From: Telluria aromaticivorans
GTDB lineage: Bacteria; Pseudomonadota; Gammaproteobacteria; Burkholderiales; Burkholderiaceae_D
Assembly: GCF_013003915.1 (NCBI RefSeq)
Contig: NZ_JABAIV010000002.1
Coordinates: 248,001 to 312,000 of the forward strand
Direction: 5' to 3'
Length of the DNA stretch: 64,000 nt
Shown piece by piece: positions 1 to 8,971 of the stretch; positions within the stretch are counted from its first letter, which is position 1; every line of letters begins with the position of its first letter. The translations under genes and the position numbers were made by a program. The notes beneath the pieces are model-generated. The model did no database searches and had not been told where the DNA came from. It saw nothing but the letters and a program-made list of their open reading frames with translations.

Positions 1-75
1 GCCCTGTGCGCCAGGGGGCGCACCGCTTTCGTTGCCGGGGCTGGAAGCTTCATCGTTGCTGTCGTCAGACGTCAT
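1..75 (-). CDS. Possible 5' end of a gene cut by the window edge
   Basis: From an ATG at position 75 the minus strand stays open to the window edge and reads MTSDDSNDEASSPGNESGAP, an acidic, Ser/Gly-rich stretch. No Shine-Dalgarno sequence precedes this ATG. Another ATG in the same frame at position 135 has a good GGAGG site but meets a TGA stop at 91-93. The real gene may therefore start at 75, may follow a 14-codon leader ORF, or may be broken. It lies downstream of rfbC on the same strand, so a polysaccharide-related role is possible. Nothing in 25 codons identifies it. Confidence 0.25.
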   Translation of the reverse strand, partial: MTSDDSNDEASSPGNESGAPPGAQG

Positions 76-325
76 CGCTGCGACCGGCGATCAAGGCGTA
101 CCCTGCACAACGATGTCCGACACATCCGCTGCCATGTCGCCCCTCCGCATTGTAGTGAGCGCCGCTCTACCTGAGTTCGCTAACAGCAGGGTGAAACGCG
201 TCAATGATCACATTACACTAGGCCAGAAACATGTAGACGCTTTGCGCCACCGCAAACGTGCGGTGCCGGACGCACAAAAAGCGGGATGCTTGATGGGATG
301 TCCCGGATGCTGCGGCCTTCCCCGG
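76..325. other. Spacer downstream of rfbC, with a 14-codon ORF
   Basis: The only coding signal is a minus-strand ORF at 91-135 (MAADVSDIVVQGTP, then TGA) preceded by a strong GGAGG site. A small hairpin with a 7-bp stem (CACCGCA/TGCGGTG, 248-265) lies near rfbC but has no T-run on either side. I see no convincing terminator. Confidence 0.4.
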
Positions 326-871
326 TCAGCCGGCCAGTTCCGCCACCGCAAACGGCGTCCCGTGCCTGTCTCGGTCCGACAAGGATGGCGCACCCGCCAG
401 CGGCCAGCGGATCGCCAGCTGCGGATCGTCCCAGGCAATGCAGCGCTCGTGCTCCGGGAAATAATAATCAGTCGACTTGTAAACGAACTCCGCCCCCTCC
501 TCCAGCGCCAGGAAGCCATGCGCGAAGCCCGGCGGGATCCACATCTGCCGCTTGTTCTCCGCGCTCAGCACATTGCCTACCCACTGGCCGAAGGTCGGCG
601 AGCTGCGCCGCAGGTCCACCGCCACGTCGAACACGCTGCCGGCGATCACGCGCACCAGCTTGCCCTGGGGGTGCCGGATTTGATAATGCAGGCCGCGCAA
701 GACGTTCGCCGCGGACTTCGAATGGCTGTCCTGCACGAATTCCACCGGGCGCCCCAGCAGCTCCTCGAAACGGCGCGCATTGAAACTCTCGAAGAAGAAA
801 CCACGCTCGTCGCCGAACACGCGCGGCTCGAGCAGCAGCACGTCGGGGATCGGCTGAGGCGTGGCAATCAT
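326..871 (-). CDS. rfbC: dTDP-4-dehydrorhamnose 3,5-epimerase
   Basis: RfbC/RmlC carries out the third step of dTDP-L-rhamnose synthesis, epimerising C3 and C5 of dTDP-4-keto-6-deoxyglucose in the cytoplasm. The 181-residue product has the usual cupin family length. It contains the substrate-binding RGFFFESFN segment near residue 23, the catalytic His in LRGLHYQ (about residue 62), and the [11 protein letters not shown] strand typical of the family. It is the last gene of the rfbBDAC operon, and its ATG overlaps the rfbA stop by 4 bp, implying translational coupling. Rhamnose made here would feed LPS or exopolysaccharide assembly. Identification is firm from sequence. Confidence 0.95.
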   Translation of the reverse strand: MIATPQPIPDVLLLEPRVFGDERGFFFESFNARRFEELLGRPVEFVQDSHSKSAANVLRGLHYQIRHPQGKLVRVIAGSVFDVAVDLRRSSPTFGQWVGNVLSAENKRQMWIPPGFAHGFLALEEGAEFVYKSTDYYFPEHERCIAWDDPQLAIRWPLAGAPSLSDRDRHGTPFAVAELAG

Positions 872-1752
872 GGGATGAGGTTCGGCTCGCTGAGCACGCG
901 CATCAGGTACTGGCCGTAGCCATTGTTCTGCATCGGCGCGGCCAGTTCGGCGAGCTGGGCGGCGCTGATCCAGCCCAGCCGGTACGCGATCTCTTCCGGG
1001 CAGGCCACCTTGAGGCCCTGGCGCCGCTCGATGGTGGCGATGAAATGGCTGGCGTCGAGCAGGGACTCGTGGGTGCCGGTGTCCAGCCAGGCATAGCCGC
1101 GGCGCAGGATCTCGACCTGCAGCCGGCCCAGTTCCATGTAGGTGCGGTTCATGTCCGTGATCTCGAGCTCGCCGCGTGCGGACGGCGTGAGCGCACGCGC
1201 GATCTCGACCGCCTCGCCGTCGTAGAAATACAGGCCGGTCACCGCGTAGTTCGAGCGCGGGGCGCGCGGCTTTTCTTCCAGGCTGATGGCGCGGCCCTGG
1301 GCATCGAATTCCACCACGCCGTAGCGTTCCGGGTCCTGCACGTGGTAGGCGAACACGCTGGCATCCTCGCGGCCGGCTGCGCGGTGCAGCATCTGGAACA
1401 GGTCGTGGCCGTAGAAGATGTTGTCGCCCAGGACCAGCGCCGACGGGCTGCCGGCCAGGAAGCCTGCACCGATCAAATAGGCCTGGGCGATGCCGTCCGG
1501 GGATGCCTGCACCGCATACGAGATGTCCAGCCCGAAGCGCGAGCCGTCGCCCAGCAGCTGCTCGAAGCGCGGGGTGTCCTGCGGGGTCGAGATGACGAGG
1601 ATCTCCTGGATCCCGGCCAGCATCAGGGTGCTGAGCGGGTAATAGATCATCGGCTTGTCGAACACCGGCATCAGCTGCTTCGACACCGCCAGGGTGGCCG
1701 GGTACAGGCGGGTGCCGCTGCCGCCTGCCAGGATAATGCCTTTACGCTTCAT
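868..1752 (-). CDS. rfbA: Glucose-1-phosphate thymidylyltransferase
   Basis: RfbA/RmlA joins dTTP and glucose-1-phosphate to give dTDP-glucose, the committed step of dTDP-rhamnose synthesis; in the family it is feedback-inhibited by dTDP-rhamnose. The 294-residue length is typical. The N-terminus [20 protein letters not shown] holds the nucleotide-binding GGSGTRL signature with the catalytic Arg, followed by the [17 protein letters not shown] substrate motif. [10 protein letters not shown] (about residues 106-115) carries the metal-binding Asp. The start codon overlaps the end of rfbD by 4 bp and the stop overlaps rfbC by 4 bp. Confidence 0.96.
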   Translation of the reverse strand: MKRKGIILAGGSGTRLYPATLAVSKQLMPVFDKPMIYYPLSTLMLAGIQEILVISTPQDTPRFEQLLGDGSRFGLDISYAVQASPDGIAQAYLIGAGFLAGSPSALVLGDNIFYGHDLFQMLHRAAGREDASVFAYHVQDPERYGVVEFDAQGRAISLEEKPRAPRSNYAVTGLYFYDGEAVEIARALTPSARGELEITDMNRTYMELGRLQVEILRRGYAWLDTGTHESLLDASHFIATIERRQGLKVACPEEIAYRLGWISAAQLAELAAPMQNNGYGQYLMRVLSEPNLIP

Positions 1753-2654
1753 GGGTTTCCTTGCTCCGCCAGTTCGGCGATCAAACGGTCGATATGGTAG
1801 CGCCAGTCCGGCAGCGCGAGGCCGAAGGTGTTGCGGAATTTGCCGGTATCGAGCAGCGAATTGGCGGGACGCGCGGCTGCAGCGCCCCAGTCGCTTGCCG
1901 CGACCGGCACAATGCGCCCGCGCGTGGCCTGCAGCCTGGCGCCGCGTGCCAGCGCCTGCCCGACAACATGCACTGCATAGGCGTGCCAGGTGGTGTGGCC
2001 GGCGGCCGTCAGGTGATAGGTGCCCGACAGCGAAGGCGCCGCGTCACCCGCCAAGGCGATGCGCTGCAGCGCCAGCGCGGTGGCGTCGGCCAGCAGTTCC
2101 GCGCTGGTCGGCGCCCCTGACTGGTCGGCGACGACGTCGAAGCCCGTGCGCTCCCGGGCCAGGCGCAGGATCGTCTTCGGAAAATTGGCGCCGTGCCGCC
2201 CGAATACCCAGCCGGTACGCAGGATCAGGTGACGCGCGCCGCTGGCGCGGACGCGCTCTTCGCCCTCGAATTTGCTGCGGCCATAAGCCGACAGCGGATT
2301 GGCGGCATCGGTTTCGATATACGTGCCCGGCTTGCGTCCATCGAATACGTAGTCGGTCGAGTAATGCACCAGCCAGGCGCCGCAGGCCGCGGCTTCTTCG
2401 GCCAGCAGGCCGGGCGCCAGCGCATTGATGCGGTGGGCCAGGGCTTCGTCGGTTTCGGCGCGGTCGACCGCCGTGTATGCGGCGGCATTGACGATGATGT
2501 CCGGCTCTAAGGCGCGCACGCAAGCGCGCAGCGCATCGAGGTCAAGCAGGTCGGCGTCACGGTGGCCGAGTGCGCGCAGCTCGCCGAGCGGGGCCAGCGA
2601 ACGTCCCAGCTCCCGGCCGACCTGGCCATCCTTGCCGAACAGGAGGATCTTCAT
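1749..2654 (-). CDS. rfbD: dTDP-4-dehydrorhamnose reductase
   Basis: RfbD/RmlD performs the last step, NAD(P)H-dependent reduction to dTDP-L-rhamnose. The product is 301 residues. The start at 2654 is chosen because [20 protein letters not shown] supplies the Rossmann GxxGxxG motif right at the N-terminus and because it overlaps the rfbB stop as ATGA. A longer in-frame ORF reaches 2918 but only runs antisense-like sequence through rfbB. The SDR YxxxK pair is visible in [12 protein letters not shown], and the family segment [10 protein letters not shown] precedes it. It sits between rfbB and rfbA in a tightly coupled operon. Confidence 0.95.
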   Translation of the reverse strand: MKILLFGKDGQVGRELGRSLAPLGELRALGHRDADLLDLDALRACVRALEPDIIVNAAAYTAVDRAETDEALAHRINALAPGLLAEEAAACGAWLVHYSTDYVFDGRKPGTYIETDAANPLSAYGRSKFEGEERVRASGARHLILRTGWVFGRHGANFPKTILRLARERTGFDVVADQSGAPTSAELLADATALALQRIALAGDAAPSLSGTYHLTAAGHTTWHAYAVHVVGQALARGARLQATRGRIVPVAASDWGAAAARPANSLLDTGKFRNTFGLALPDWRYHIDRLIAELAEQGNP

Positions 2655-3712
2655 TCCCTGTAATGCCCGGAGACCCACTCGCGGTAGGCGCCGCTGGTAA
2701 CATTCGCGACCCAGTCTTCGTGTTCGAGGTACCAAGCGACCGTCTTGCGGATGCCGGATTCGAAGGTCTCCGCCGGGCGCCAGCCGAGTTCGCGCTCGAC
2801 CTTGCCCGCATCGATCGCATAGCGGCGGTCGTGGCCGGGACGGTCCTTCACAAACGTCACCTGGGCCGCGTACGAAGCGCCGTCCGCGCGTGGGCGCAGC
2901 TCGTCGAGGATCGCGCACACGGTGTGGACGACGTCGATGTTCGCCATCTCGCTGCAGCCGCCGATGTTATAGGTCTCCCCTACCCGGCCGGCGTCGAGCA
3001 CGCGGCGGATCGCGCTGCAATGGTCGCGCACATAGAGCCAGTCGCGCACCTGGCGCCCGTCGCCGTATACCGGCAGCGGCTTGCCTTCGAGGGCGTTGTG
3101 GATTACCAGCGGGATCAGTTTTTCCGGGAAGTGGAAGGGCCCGTAGTTGTTCGAGCAGTTCGTCGTCAGCACGGGCAAGCCATAGGTATGGTGCCAGGCG
3201 CGCACCAGGTGGTCCGAGGCGGCCTTGCTGGCCGAGTAAGGGCTGTTCGGCTGGTAGGGGTGTTCTTCGGTAAAGGCCGGTGCCCCGGGATCGAGCGAGC
3301 CGTAGACCTCGTCGGTGGACACATGCAGGAAGCGAAAAGACGCGCGCTCGTCCTGCGGTAGCTCGGCCCAGTATCCGCGCACCGCTTCCAGCAGCTGGAA
3401 GCTGCCCGTCACATTGGTCGCGATGAAGGCGGCCGGGCCGGCGATCGAGCGGTCGACATGGCTTTCGGCGGCGAAGTTGAGCACCGCGCGCACCCGGTGC
3501 TCGCGCAGCAGGCGCGCGACCAGTGCGGCGTCGCCGATATCGCCGCGCACGAAGTGGTGGCGCCGGTCGCCTTCGAGGGCGGCCAGGTTGGCCGGGTTGC
3601 CGGCATAGGTCAGCTTGTCGAGGTTGACGACCGGCTCGTCGCTGGCGGCAAACCAGTCGAGCACGAAGTTCGAACCAATGAAGCCTGCGCCCCCGGTCAC
3701 TAGGATGGTCAT
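2651..3712 (-). CDS. rfbB: dTDP-glucose 4,6-dehydratase
   Basis: RfbB/RmlB converts dTDP-glucose to dTDP-4-keto-6-deoxyglucose using tightly bound NAD. The 353-residue extended SDR protein begins [20 protein letters not shown], with the GxxGxxG dinucleotide-binding motif. The catalytic STDEVYG segment and the [12 protein letters not shown] segment (YxxxK) are both present. It is the first gene of the four-gene rhamnose operon, 86 bp downstream of the phosphosugar transferase gene on the same strand. That spacing allows either read-through or a separate promoter. Confidence 0.96.
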   Translation of the reverse strand: MTILVTGGAGFIGSNFVLDWFAASDEPVVNLDKLTYAGNPANLAALEGDRRHHFVRGDIGDAALVARLLREHRVRAVLNFAAESHVDRSIAGPAAFIATNVTGSFQLLEAVRGYWAELPQDERASFRFLHVSTDEVYGSLDPGAPAFTEEHPYQPNSPYSASKAASDHLVRAWHHTYGLPVLTTNCSNNYGPFHFPEKLIPLVIHNALEGKPLPVYGDGRQVRDWLYVRDHCSAIRRVLDAGRVGETYNIGGCSEMANIDVVHTVCAILDELRPRADGASYAAQVTFVKDRPGHDRRYAIDAGKVERELGWRPAETFESGIRKTVAWYLEHEDWVANVTSGAYREWVSGHYRE

Positions 3713-3798
3713 ACGCTAACCCGTTTATTGAATCCGGGCATGCGCCCGCCAACCCGGATTATGGCGCGTTTTTGACGCTTCCGGGTTGGCGTGGGGAC

Positions 3799-4950
3799 TT
3801 AGAGCCCGCGCTGGATGAAGGAGGAGTTCGGCTGCTCGAGCACGATATCGGCGACCCGCTCCGGGCGCTTCATGCGGCGGCGGCGCGCCCACCAGGCCGA
3901 AACCACGAAGGCATACACCGACAGGTACAGCAGGAAGCTGGCCAGCACGCCCTGCAGCAGCGCTTCGGGCATGTCGTAGAAGCGCACTGCCAGCATGGCA
4001 GGCACCACGGCGACCGCCCAGGAGAACGGCGACACGCAGGCATTGCGCAGCGAAGCCGGTAGCGCGCGGAAATAGCGCGCCGCGATCGCGGTTTTCACCA
4101 GGCTGTGCAGGTGCCAGCTGTCCGGATGACCCGGATGGCGGCGGCACCACAGGCGGCGCCCGATGGTGAACAGGGTCTCGAAGATGGGGTAGCCGCAGGC
4201 CAGCAGCGGCGCCCAGGGCGACACGCCCGGGTTGCGGTAGACCAGCATGACCGACAGCCAGGACAGCAGGAAGCCGAGCAGGTAGGCCCCGCCATCACCG
4301 AGGAATAGTTTACCGAAGGGGAAGTTCACGACGAAGAAGCCGGCGGTGACCGCGCACACGATGAAGCACAGCTGGGCCAGCTCGGCGTCGCCTGCGTTCT
4401 GGGCAATCAGGCCGACTGCCGCCATGCCGATCAGCACGGTGCCGCTGGCCAGGCCATTGAAGCCGTCGATGATGTTGACCGCATTGGCCACCCCGCCGAC
4501 CGCGAAGGCAGTGAACAGCACCGAGAACGGCAGCCAGGCCAGCAGCGCGTCTAGCGGCGCTACCCCGCTGGATACCAGGCTGATGCCGGTCAGGCCCCAA
4601 CAGCAGACGCCGCTGGCCATGGTGGCGAGCAGGCGCGCCCGCACCGACACATTGCCGGTCAGGTCTTCGGCCAGGCCGAATACGAAGGCGGGCATAGCGG
4701 CCACCAGCACCGGCAGCAGCAGCTCCTGCTGGCTTTCCGACAGCGCACCTAAAGTCAGCCACAGGCCGAGCATGATGGCGGCGCCACCGACGCGCGGCGT
4801 CGGGGTGATATGGAATTTCTGGACGCCTTGGGTTGCGTCGAGCGAATAGCGGCCATGCCAGCGCGTCGTCAGGACAAGCAGCAGCGAACAGAACAGCGTG
4901 ATGGCGAAGCCCAGCTCAAGGCCGGCATAGGGAAGATTAAAAATACTCAT
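3799..4950 (-). CDS. WecA/MraY-family phosphoglycosyl transferase
   Basis: This is an integral membrane enzyme of glycosyltransferase family 4, which loads a sugar-1-phosphate onto undecaprenyl phosphate to start a lipid-linked glycan. The 383-residue product has about ten hydrophobic segments. Diagnostic motifs are NIIDGFNGLASG (metal-binding Asp), FGKLFLGDGGAYLLGF, and HPDSWHLHSLVKT near the C-terminus, which matches the His-rich loop of WecA/WbpL-type enzymes. Its place just upstream of rfbBDAC fits initiation of a rhamnose-containing O-antigen or exopolysaccharide. The specific sugar (GlcNAc, QuiNAc or FucNAc) cannot be read from sequence, so no symbol is given. Confidence 0.88.
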   Translation of the reverse strand: MSIFNLPYAGLELGFAITLFCSLLLVLTTRWHGRYSLDATQGVQKFHITPTPRVGGAAIMLGLWLTLGALSESQQELLLPVLVAAMPAFVFGLAEDLTGNVSVRARLLATMASGVCCWGLTGISLVSSGVAPLDALLAWLPFSVLFTAFAVGGVANAVNIIDGFNGLASGTVLIGMAAVGLIAQNAGDAELAQLCFIVCAVTAGFFVVNFPFGKLFLGDGGAYLLGFLLSWLSVMLVYRNPGVSPWAPLLACGYPIFETLFTIGRRLWCRRHPGHPDSWHLHSLVKTAIAARYFRALPASLRNACVSPFSWAVAVVPAMLAVRFYDMPEALLQGVLASFLLYLSVYAFVVSAWWARRRRMKRPERVADIVLEQPNSSFIQRGL

Positions 4951-5201
4951 AGAACCACTTTGTTAACTCGTCAATTCTATCGCATTTCAACATTATCACG
5001 GTCCGGAGGTGTTACAAGCTGTTTCAGAAGGACCGTCTGCAAGTCCTTGATTGTGAAAGAACAATTGGGCGATTCTAGTGAGTTTGATTATCCACAATCA
5101 ACCTTCCTTGAACTTCTCCTACTATTTCTCCACAATTTGTTACACTTTTCTTGCGGAAATATTCGTAGTGAATAACATTCCGCGCCAACGAAAGCTGGTC
5201 C

Positions 5202-6377
5202 ATGGCATCTTTCTTCCAGCGTCCTGCCGCGTCCCGTTGTTTCCTGCCCTTCTTTCTTCTTTTTGCGATGGCCAAGCCTGTCCACGCCCAGCCGTCCACC
5301 GAGCTGGCCGAACTGCGGGCGCGCCAGCTCGAGGCGGAAACGCGCCAGGCAGTGGCCGAAGCCGAACGCGCCGAACTGCTGGCGCGCCTGCCCCCGGCCC
5401 AGTCCAAAGCCCTGGCCGGCACGGTGGACACGCGCCAGTTCGGCACCGCCGGGCTGGTCCGCGCTTTCGACCTGGCACGCGAGCTCGCCGGTGAACTGTG
5501 CGCGCAGCTGCCCGCCGACCGCCAGGCCGCCCTCTACGACCCAACCACGGCCCAGGGCATGGTGGCGGCCCGTACCGTGGACAGCGCCCTCTCCCGCCTG
5601 TCGAGCGACATGGCCGCCAAGAACAAGGAACTCCAGCTTTACCTCGACACCAACCGCCCGCCCGGCTCCGGCGCGGCCGCGCTGCCACTGGCGGTGTTGG
5701 CCGTCGTGCCCGCGACCGTGCGCGCCGGCGCCGACATCGCCGCCTTGCTGCGCAGCGACGTGGCAGCAAGCGGCATCGGCTATGGCGAAGGTGCGCGCAG
5801 CCTGTTCGCCAGCGCCCTGGCGCAAGCCTGCCCGGGCCGCATCAGCGGGCTGGGCGCCGGCTATCTTGGCGAGCTCGACTGGGCGCGCTACGAGAAGCTG
5901 CTGGGCCGGGTCGGCGCACTTGCCGGGCACCGCGCCGCCTACGCCGGGCGCATCACCGAGCTGCAGGGCCTGGTCGATGCCGTCAAGGGCGAGCAGAAGA
6001 AGGAATTCGCCGCGGTGGCGCAGGCGGCGCTGGCGCAACTCAAGGTGGTCGATACCTTCGTCGATTCGCTCAAGGCGGGCGAAGCCAGCGAAAAAAGCCC
6101 GCTGTTCAACGCCGCCCGCTACCTTGGCTACAGCGAACGTACCGCCGGCAGCCTGGTGCTGGATGCCGACCTGCGGCTGGAAGGCTTGGCCATCGTGAAG
6201 GAAAACCTGTTCACGGGCCAGCACCTGCGCCTGTCCGGCGTGGCCTTTCTCTGGTACCGGCTGCACGAAGCGGACGGCCGCCTGCTGCGGGCCGAGGCGC
6301 TGCGCCGGATCACCCGGCCGGTGGAAGTCGACCTGCGCGGAACCGGCGCGCCGGATACCTTCTGGTCCGGTCCGTAG
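5202..6377 (+). CDS. Exported protein of unknown function
   Basis: I do not recognise this 391-residue protein. It starts with a signal-peptide-like segment (hydrophobic CFLPFFLLFAMA, likely cut after VHA near residue 29). A heptad-like charged helix of about 40 residues follows, rich in Glu, Ala and Arg (ELAELRARQLEAETRQAVAE). The rest is Ala/Leu-rich, probably helical, with a short hydrophobic run around residues 165-185. It is divergent from the WecA-type gene across a 250-bp A+T-rich spacer. Its TAG stop lies inside the first bases of a dispersed GTAGGG repeat. A periplasmic or envelope location is inferred from the signal sequence only. Confidence 0.75.
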   Translation: MASFFQRPAASRCFLPFFLLFAMAKPVHAQPSTELAELRARQLEAETRQAVAEAERAELLARLPPAQSKALAGTVDTRQFGTAGLVRAFDLARELAGELCAQLPADRQAALYDPTTAQGMVAARTVDSALSRLSSDMAAKNKELQLYLDTNRPPGSGAAALPLAVLAVVPATVRAGADIAALLRSDVAASGIGYGEGARSLFASALAQACPGRISGLGAGYLGELDWARYEKLLGRVGALAGHRAAYAGRITELQGLVDAVKGEQKKEFAAVAQAALAQLKVVDTFVDSLKAGEASEKSPLFNAARYLGYSERTAGSLVLDADLRLEGLAIVKENLFTGQHLRLSGVAFLWYRLHEADGRLLRAEALRRITRPVEVDLRGTGAPDTFWSGP

Positions 6378-6545
6378 GGTGGGCGGCTACACCGTTCTGG
6401 GTGATTAACTGGCAGGTTCGAGCCGCCCGCGCGTTCAAACCACGGTGATAAGCATGCTCCGCGGTTTGCATACGTTCCTTGAACGCGCGGGCGGCGCACA
6501 CGGTACGGGATAATCCCCTGCACAGGTGCAGCCGCCCACCCCACG
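6374..6545. repeat. GTAGGGTGGGCGG-family inverted repeat, copy 1
   Basis: Starts GTAGGGTGGGCGGCT and ends AGCCGCCCACCCCACG, giving an outer inverted repeat of about 15 bp. An inner pair reads GCCGCCCGCGCGTTCAA and TTGAACGCGCGGGCGGC. It fills the whole spacer between two convergent genes, and the upstream gene takes its TAG stop from the repeat edge. Confidence 0.85.
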
Positions 6546-6547
6546 GG

Positions 6548-7558
6548 TCAACGCTGCTTCACCGCCTGGTCGATCGCGCCGAACACCGACTTGCCCTTCT
6601 CGTCCAGCATCTCGATGCGGATCGTGTCGCCGAAGCGCATGAACGGCGTGCTGGCTTCGCCATCGGCGATCATCTCCAGGCAGCGCTGCTCGGCAATGCA
6701 GGAATAGCCCTTTTTTGTGTCCTTGTTCGAGACCGTGCCCGAGCCGACGATGCTGCCGGCGCGCACGTTGCGGCTCTTGGCCAGGTGGGCGACCAGCTGC
6801 GGGAAGTTGAACACCATGTCGGTGCCGGCATGCGGCTGGCCGACCAGGTGCCCGTTCCAGCTCGAGCGCAGGGGCAGGTGCACCTTGCCGCCGCGCCAGG
6901 CCTCGCCCAGTTCGTCGGGCGTGACGGCCACCGGCGAAAAACTCGTGGCAGGCTTCGACTGCAGGAAGCCGAAGCCTTTGGCCAGCTCGTCGGGGATCAG
7001 GTTGCGCAGCGAGACGTCGTTGGCCAGCATCAGCAGGCGGATCTGGCCGTGCGCCTCGTCGGGCGTGGCGCCCATCGGCACGTCGCCGGTCACCACCGCC
7101 ACCTCGGCCTCGAAATCGATACCCCATTCCTCATGCGCCAGCACGATGTCGTCCATCGGCCCCAGGAAATCGTCGCTGCCGCCCTGGTACATCAGCGGGT
7201 CTTCCCAGAACGAGGCCGGCATCTCGGCCTTGCGCGCGCGCCGCACCAGTTCCACGTGGTTCACATAGGCCGAGCCGTCGGCCCACTGGTAGGCGCGCGG
7301 CAGTGGCGCCATGCAGTTAGCCGGGTCGAAGTCGAAGGGGCGGCGCGCGCGGCCTTCCGCCCTGCCCTCGTTCAGCAGCAGGTAGAGGTCTTGCAGTTGG
7401 GGCGCGATGTAGGCCCAGTCGTCGAGCGCGGCCTGCAGGGTGGGCGCGATACCGTCGGCGACGTGGGCAGTCTTCAGGTCGCGCGAGACGACCAGCAATT
7501 GGCCGTCGCGGCTACCGTCTTTGAGTGTGGCGAGTTTCATGGCGGGTTCCTTTGGCAA
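6548..7558 (-). CDS. Fumarylacetoacetate hydrolase-family protein
   Basis: A cytoplasmic 336-residue enzyme of the FAH superfamily, metal-dependent hydrolases or decarboxylases acting on beta-diketo acids. The C-terminal fold motifs are clear: HEEWGIDFEAEVAVVTGDVP (metal-ligand Glu residues), NDVSLRNLIPDELAKGFGF and SIVGSGTVSNKD. The N-terminal domain (MKLATLKDGSRDGQLLVVS) is that of the fumarylacetoacetase-like subfamily found beside homogentisate genes. No tyrosine-catabolism genes are in this window, so the substrate is uncertain. Its stop abuts a dispersed repeat, and pldA lies 22 bp upstream on the same strand, so the two may be co-transcribed. Confidence 0.88.
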   Translation of the reverse strand: MPKEPAMKLATLKDGSRDGQLLVVSRDLKTAHVADGIAPTLQAALDDWAYIAPQLQDLYLLLNEGRAEGRARRPFDFDPANCMAPLPRAYQWADGSAYVNHVELVRRARKAEMPASFWEDPLMYQGGSDDFLGPMDDIVLAHEEWGIDFEAEVAVVTGDVPMGATPDEAHGQIRLLMLANDVSLRNLIPDELAKGFGFLQSKPATSFSPVAVTPDELGEAWRGGKVHLPLRSSWNGHLVGQPHAGTDMVFNFPQLVAHLAKSRNVRAGSIVGSGTVSNKDTKKGYSCIAEQRCLEMIADGEASTPFMRFGDTIRIEMLDEKGKSVFGAIDQAVKQR

Positions 7559-7580
7559 CCCGCCATTTTAAACGCCCGGA

Positions 7581-8660
7581 TTAATACTTGACCATGACGC
7601 CGGCGCCGATACTGCGCTGGAAATAGTTATAGTCGATCAGGCTCTGGCCATAGCCCGAGAACCAGTTGACATAGCCCTTGAGCGGTCCGGCCAGCGGGAA
7701 GCCCCAGCCGAGCTGGGTCGCGCCCTTGTTCGTATGCAGGTTACGGCGCAACATGGCCGAGAACTCATGCCCGTCCATGCGGTAGGTGCCGGTCAGCTCG
7801 GCGTGGCCCAGGTAGTCGAGGATGTCGGGGTTGTTGTCTTCCTCGAGTGACTCGTTGACGCGCTTCCAGACGCGCGCGCTCATGCTCAGCGGGCCACGTT
7901 CCAGCCCGACCTGGGCATAGAAACGGTTCCAGCTGCGCGAAAGGCTCGCCGACTGTCCATTCGACTGGTGGGTGAAGCCCAGGTTCAGGAATTTCACATT
8001 CGTGCCCAGCACGCTGAAGTTCAGCGGCGTCACCAGCATGATCTCCGGCTGGTAATTCGTCTCGCGGAAAGGACTCGACGATTCGCGGTTGGCCGCCTGC
8101 CAGAAACTGTTCTGGGTATAGCCGAACCACAAATCGACCGGCAGCTCGAACGCGGTCTCGACCACCTTCATCTTGAAACCGAGCTGGAATTCCAGTTCCG
8201 CGTGCGACAGCTTGCCGGTGAAATCCTTGGCGCGGAACGGCTCGTAAGGCGACTCGTTCGGGCGGTAGGTACGGTTGGCGATCAGGTAGTTCGGGTTATG
8301 CGGGCGGAACACGAAGGTGCCGCGGCGGTGCTTCTCGTTCAGTTCCCAGTGGCTGTCCGTGGTGTGTTCGGCGGCGGCTTCGACGGCCGGGTCGATCGAG
8401 GCGGCTTCGTCGGGCTGGGGCTTGGTCGGGAAGGCGGTCGGCTGCATGACGGGGGTCGCCGCGGCGTTCGCGTTTACAACAGGCACCGCGGGCGCATTGA
8501 TCGCGCCATGGGCAGCGGCCAGGCGGTCGAAGCAGGCGAGGCGCTGGGCGGTGTCGGGGAGCTGGGCGCAGCCGGTGAGCTGGGCGGGGAGTTGCTGGGC
8601 GGTGGCGGGAAGGGCGAGCAGGAGCGGCAACAGTGCTGCGGGAATCGATTTCAAATGCAT
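7581..8660 (-). CDS. pldA: Outer-membrane phospholipase A1 (OMPLA)
   Basis: PldA is an outer-membrane beta-barrel that hydrolyses phospholipids reaching the outer leaflet, and so maintains LPS asymmetry. The 359-residue precursor has a signal peptide (cut after ATA, about residue 21). An Ala/Pro-rich linker of about 75 residues follows, and then the barrel. The catalytic signature GFTHQSNGQSASLSRSWNRF holds the His/Ser pair at residues 231 and 233 and the Asn at 245, matching H142/S144/N156 of the E. coli enzyme. The C-terminus ends in an aromatic strand (GAGVMVKY). The N-terminal extension is longer than in E. coli but is common in betaproteobacterial homologues. Confidence 0.93.
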   Translation of the reverse strand: MHLKSIPAALLPLLLALPATAQQLPAQLTGCAQLPDTAQRLACFDRLAAAHGAINAPAVPVVNANAAATPVMQPTAFPTKPQPDEAASIDPAVEAAAEHTTDSHWELNEKHRRGTFVFRPHNPNYLIANRTYRPNESPYEPFRAKDFTGKLSHAELEFQLGFKMKVVETAFELPVDLWFGYTQNSFWQAANRESSSPFRETNYQPEIMLVTPLNFSVLGTNVKFLNLGFTHQSNGQSASLSRSWNRFYAQVGLERGPLSMSARVWKRVNESLEEDNNPDILDYLGHAELTGTYRMDGHEFSAMLRRNLHTNKGATQLGWGFPLAGPLKGYVNWFSGYGQSLIDYNYFQRSIGAGVMVKY

Positions 8661-8971
8661 GGGACTTTCTTCGGAAACGGTGGTACGGCCGTGATGTCAC
8701 CTGAGTGACATTACGGATTTTCAACAGTTTCGCGGAAAAAACGGATGCGTGTCGCACCGCTTGCGGCGGTGCAACATCGGCAAGGGGGTATGTTGCTTTG
8801 GTAGGGTGGGCGGGGTCATTGCGGGCAATGCCCGGAATGACGAACGCCCGCGCGTTCAACCAGTGGCAAGATCATCGTGCCAGGTATTTCAGCCACAAGC
8901 GATCACCGCGTGGGCGCACAGCAGGCCACCGGCCTGCTGTGCCCTGCCCACCCTACGGTGTGCGGCAATTC
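8661..8971. other. Spacer between pldA and rsuA, mostly repeat
   Basis: About 140 bp upstream of pldA would hold its promoter; I could not fix -35/-10 boxes with confidence. The remainder is repeat copy 2 (8801-8956). No coding sequence is supported. Confidence 0.5.
8801..8956. repeat. GTAGGGTGGGCGG-family inverted repeat, copy 2
   Basis: Begins GTAGGGTGGGCGGGGTCATT and ends CTGCCCACCCTAC. It carries the internal palindrome around GCGGGCAATGCCCGGAATGAC and a hairpin near the right end (CAGCAGGCC/GGCCTGCTG). Its ends match the other copies. Confidence 0.85.
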
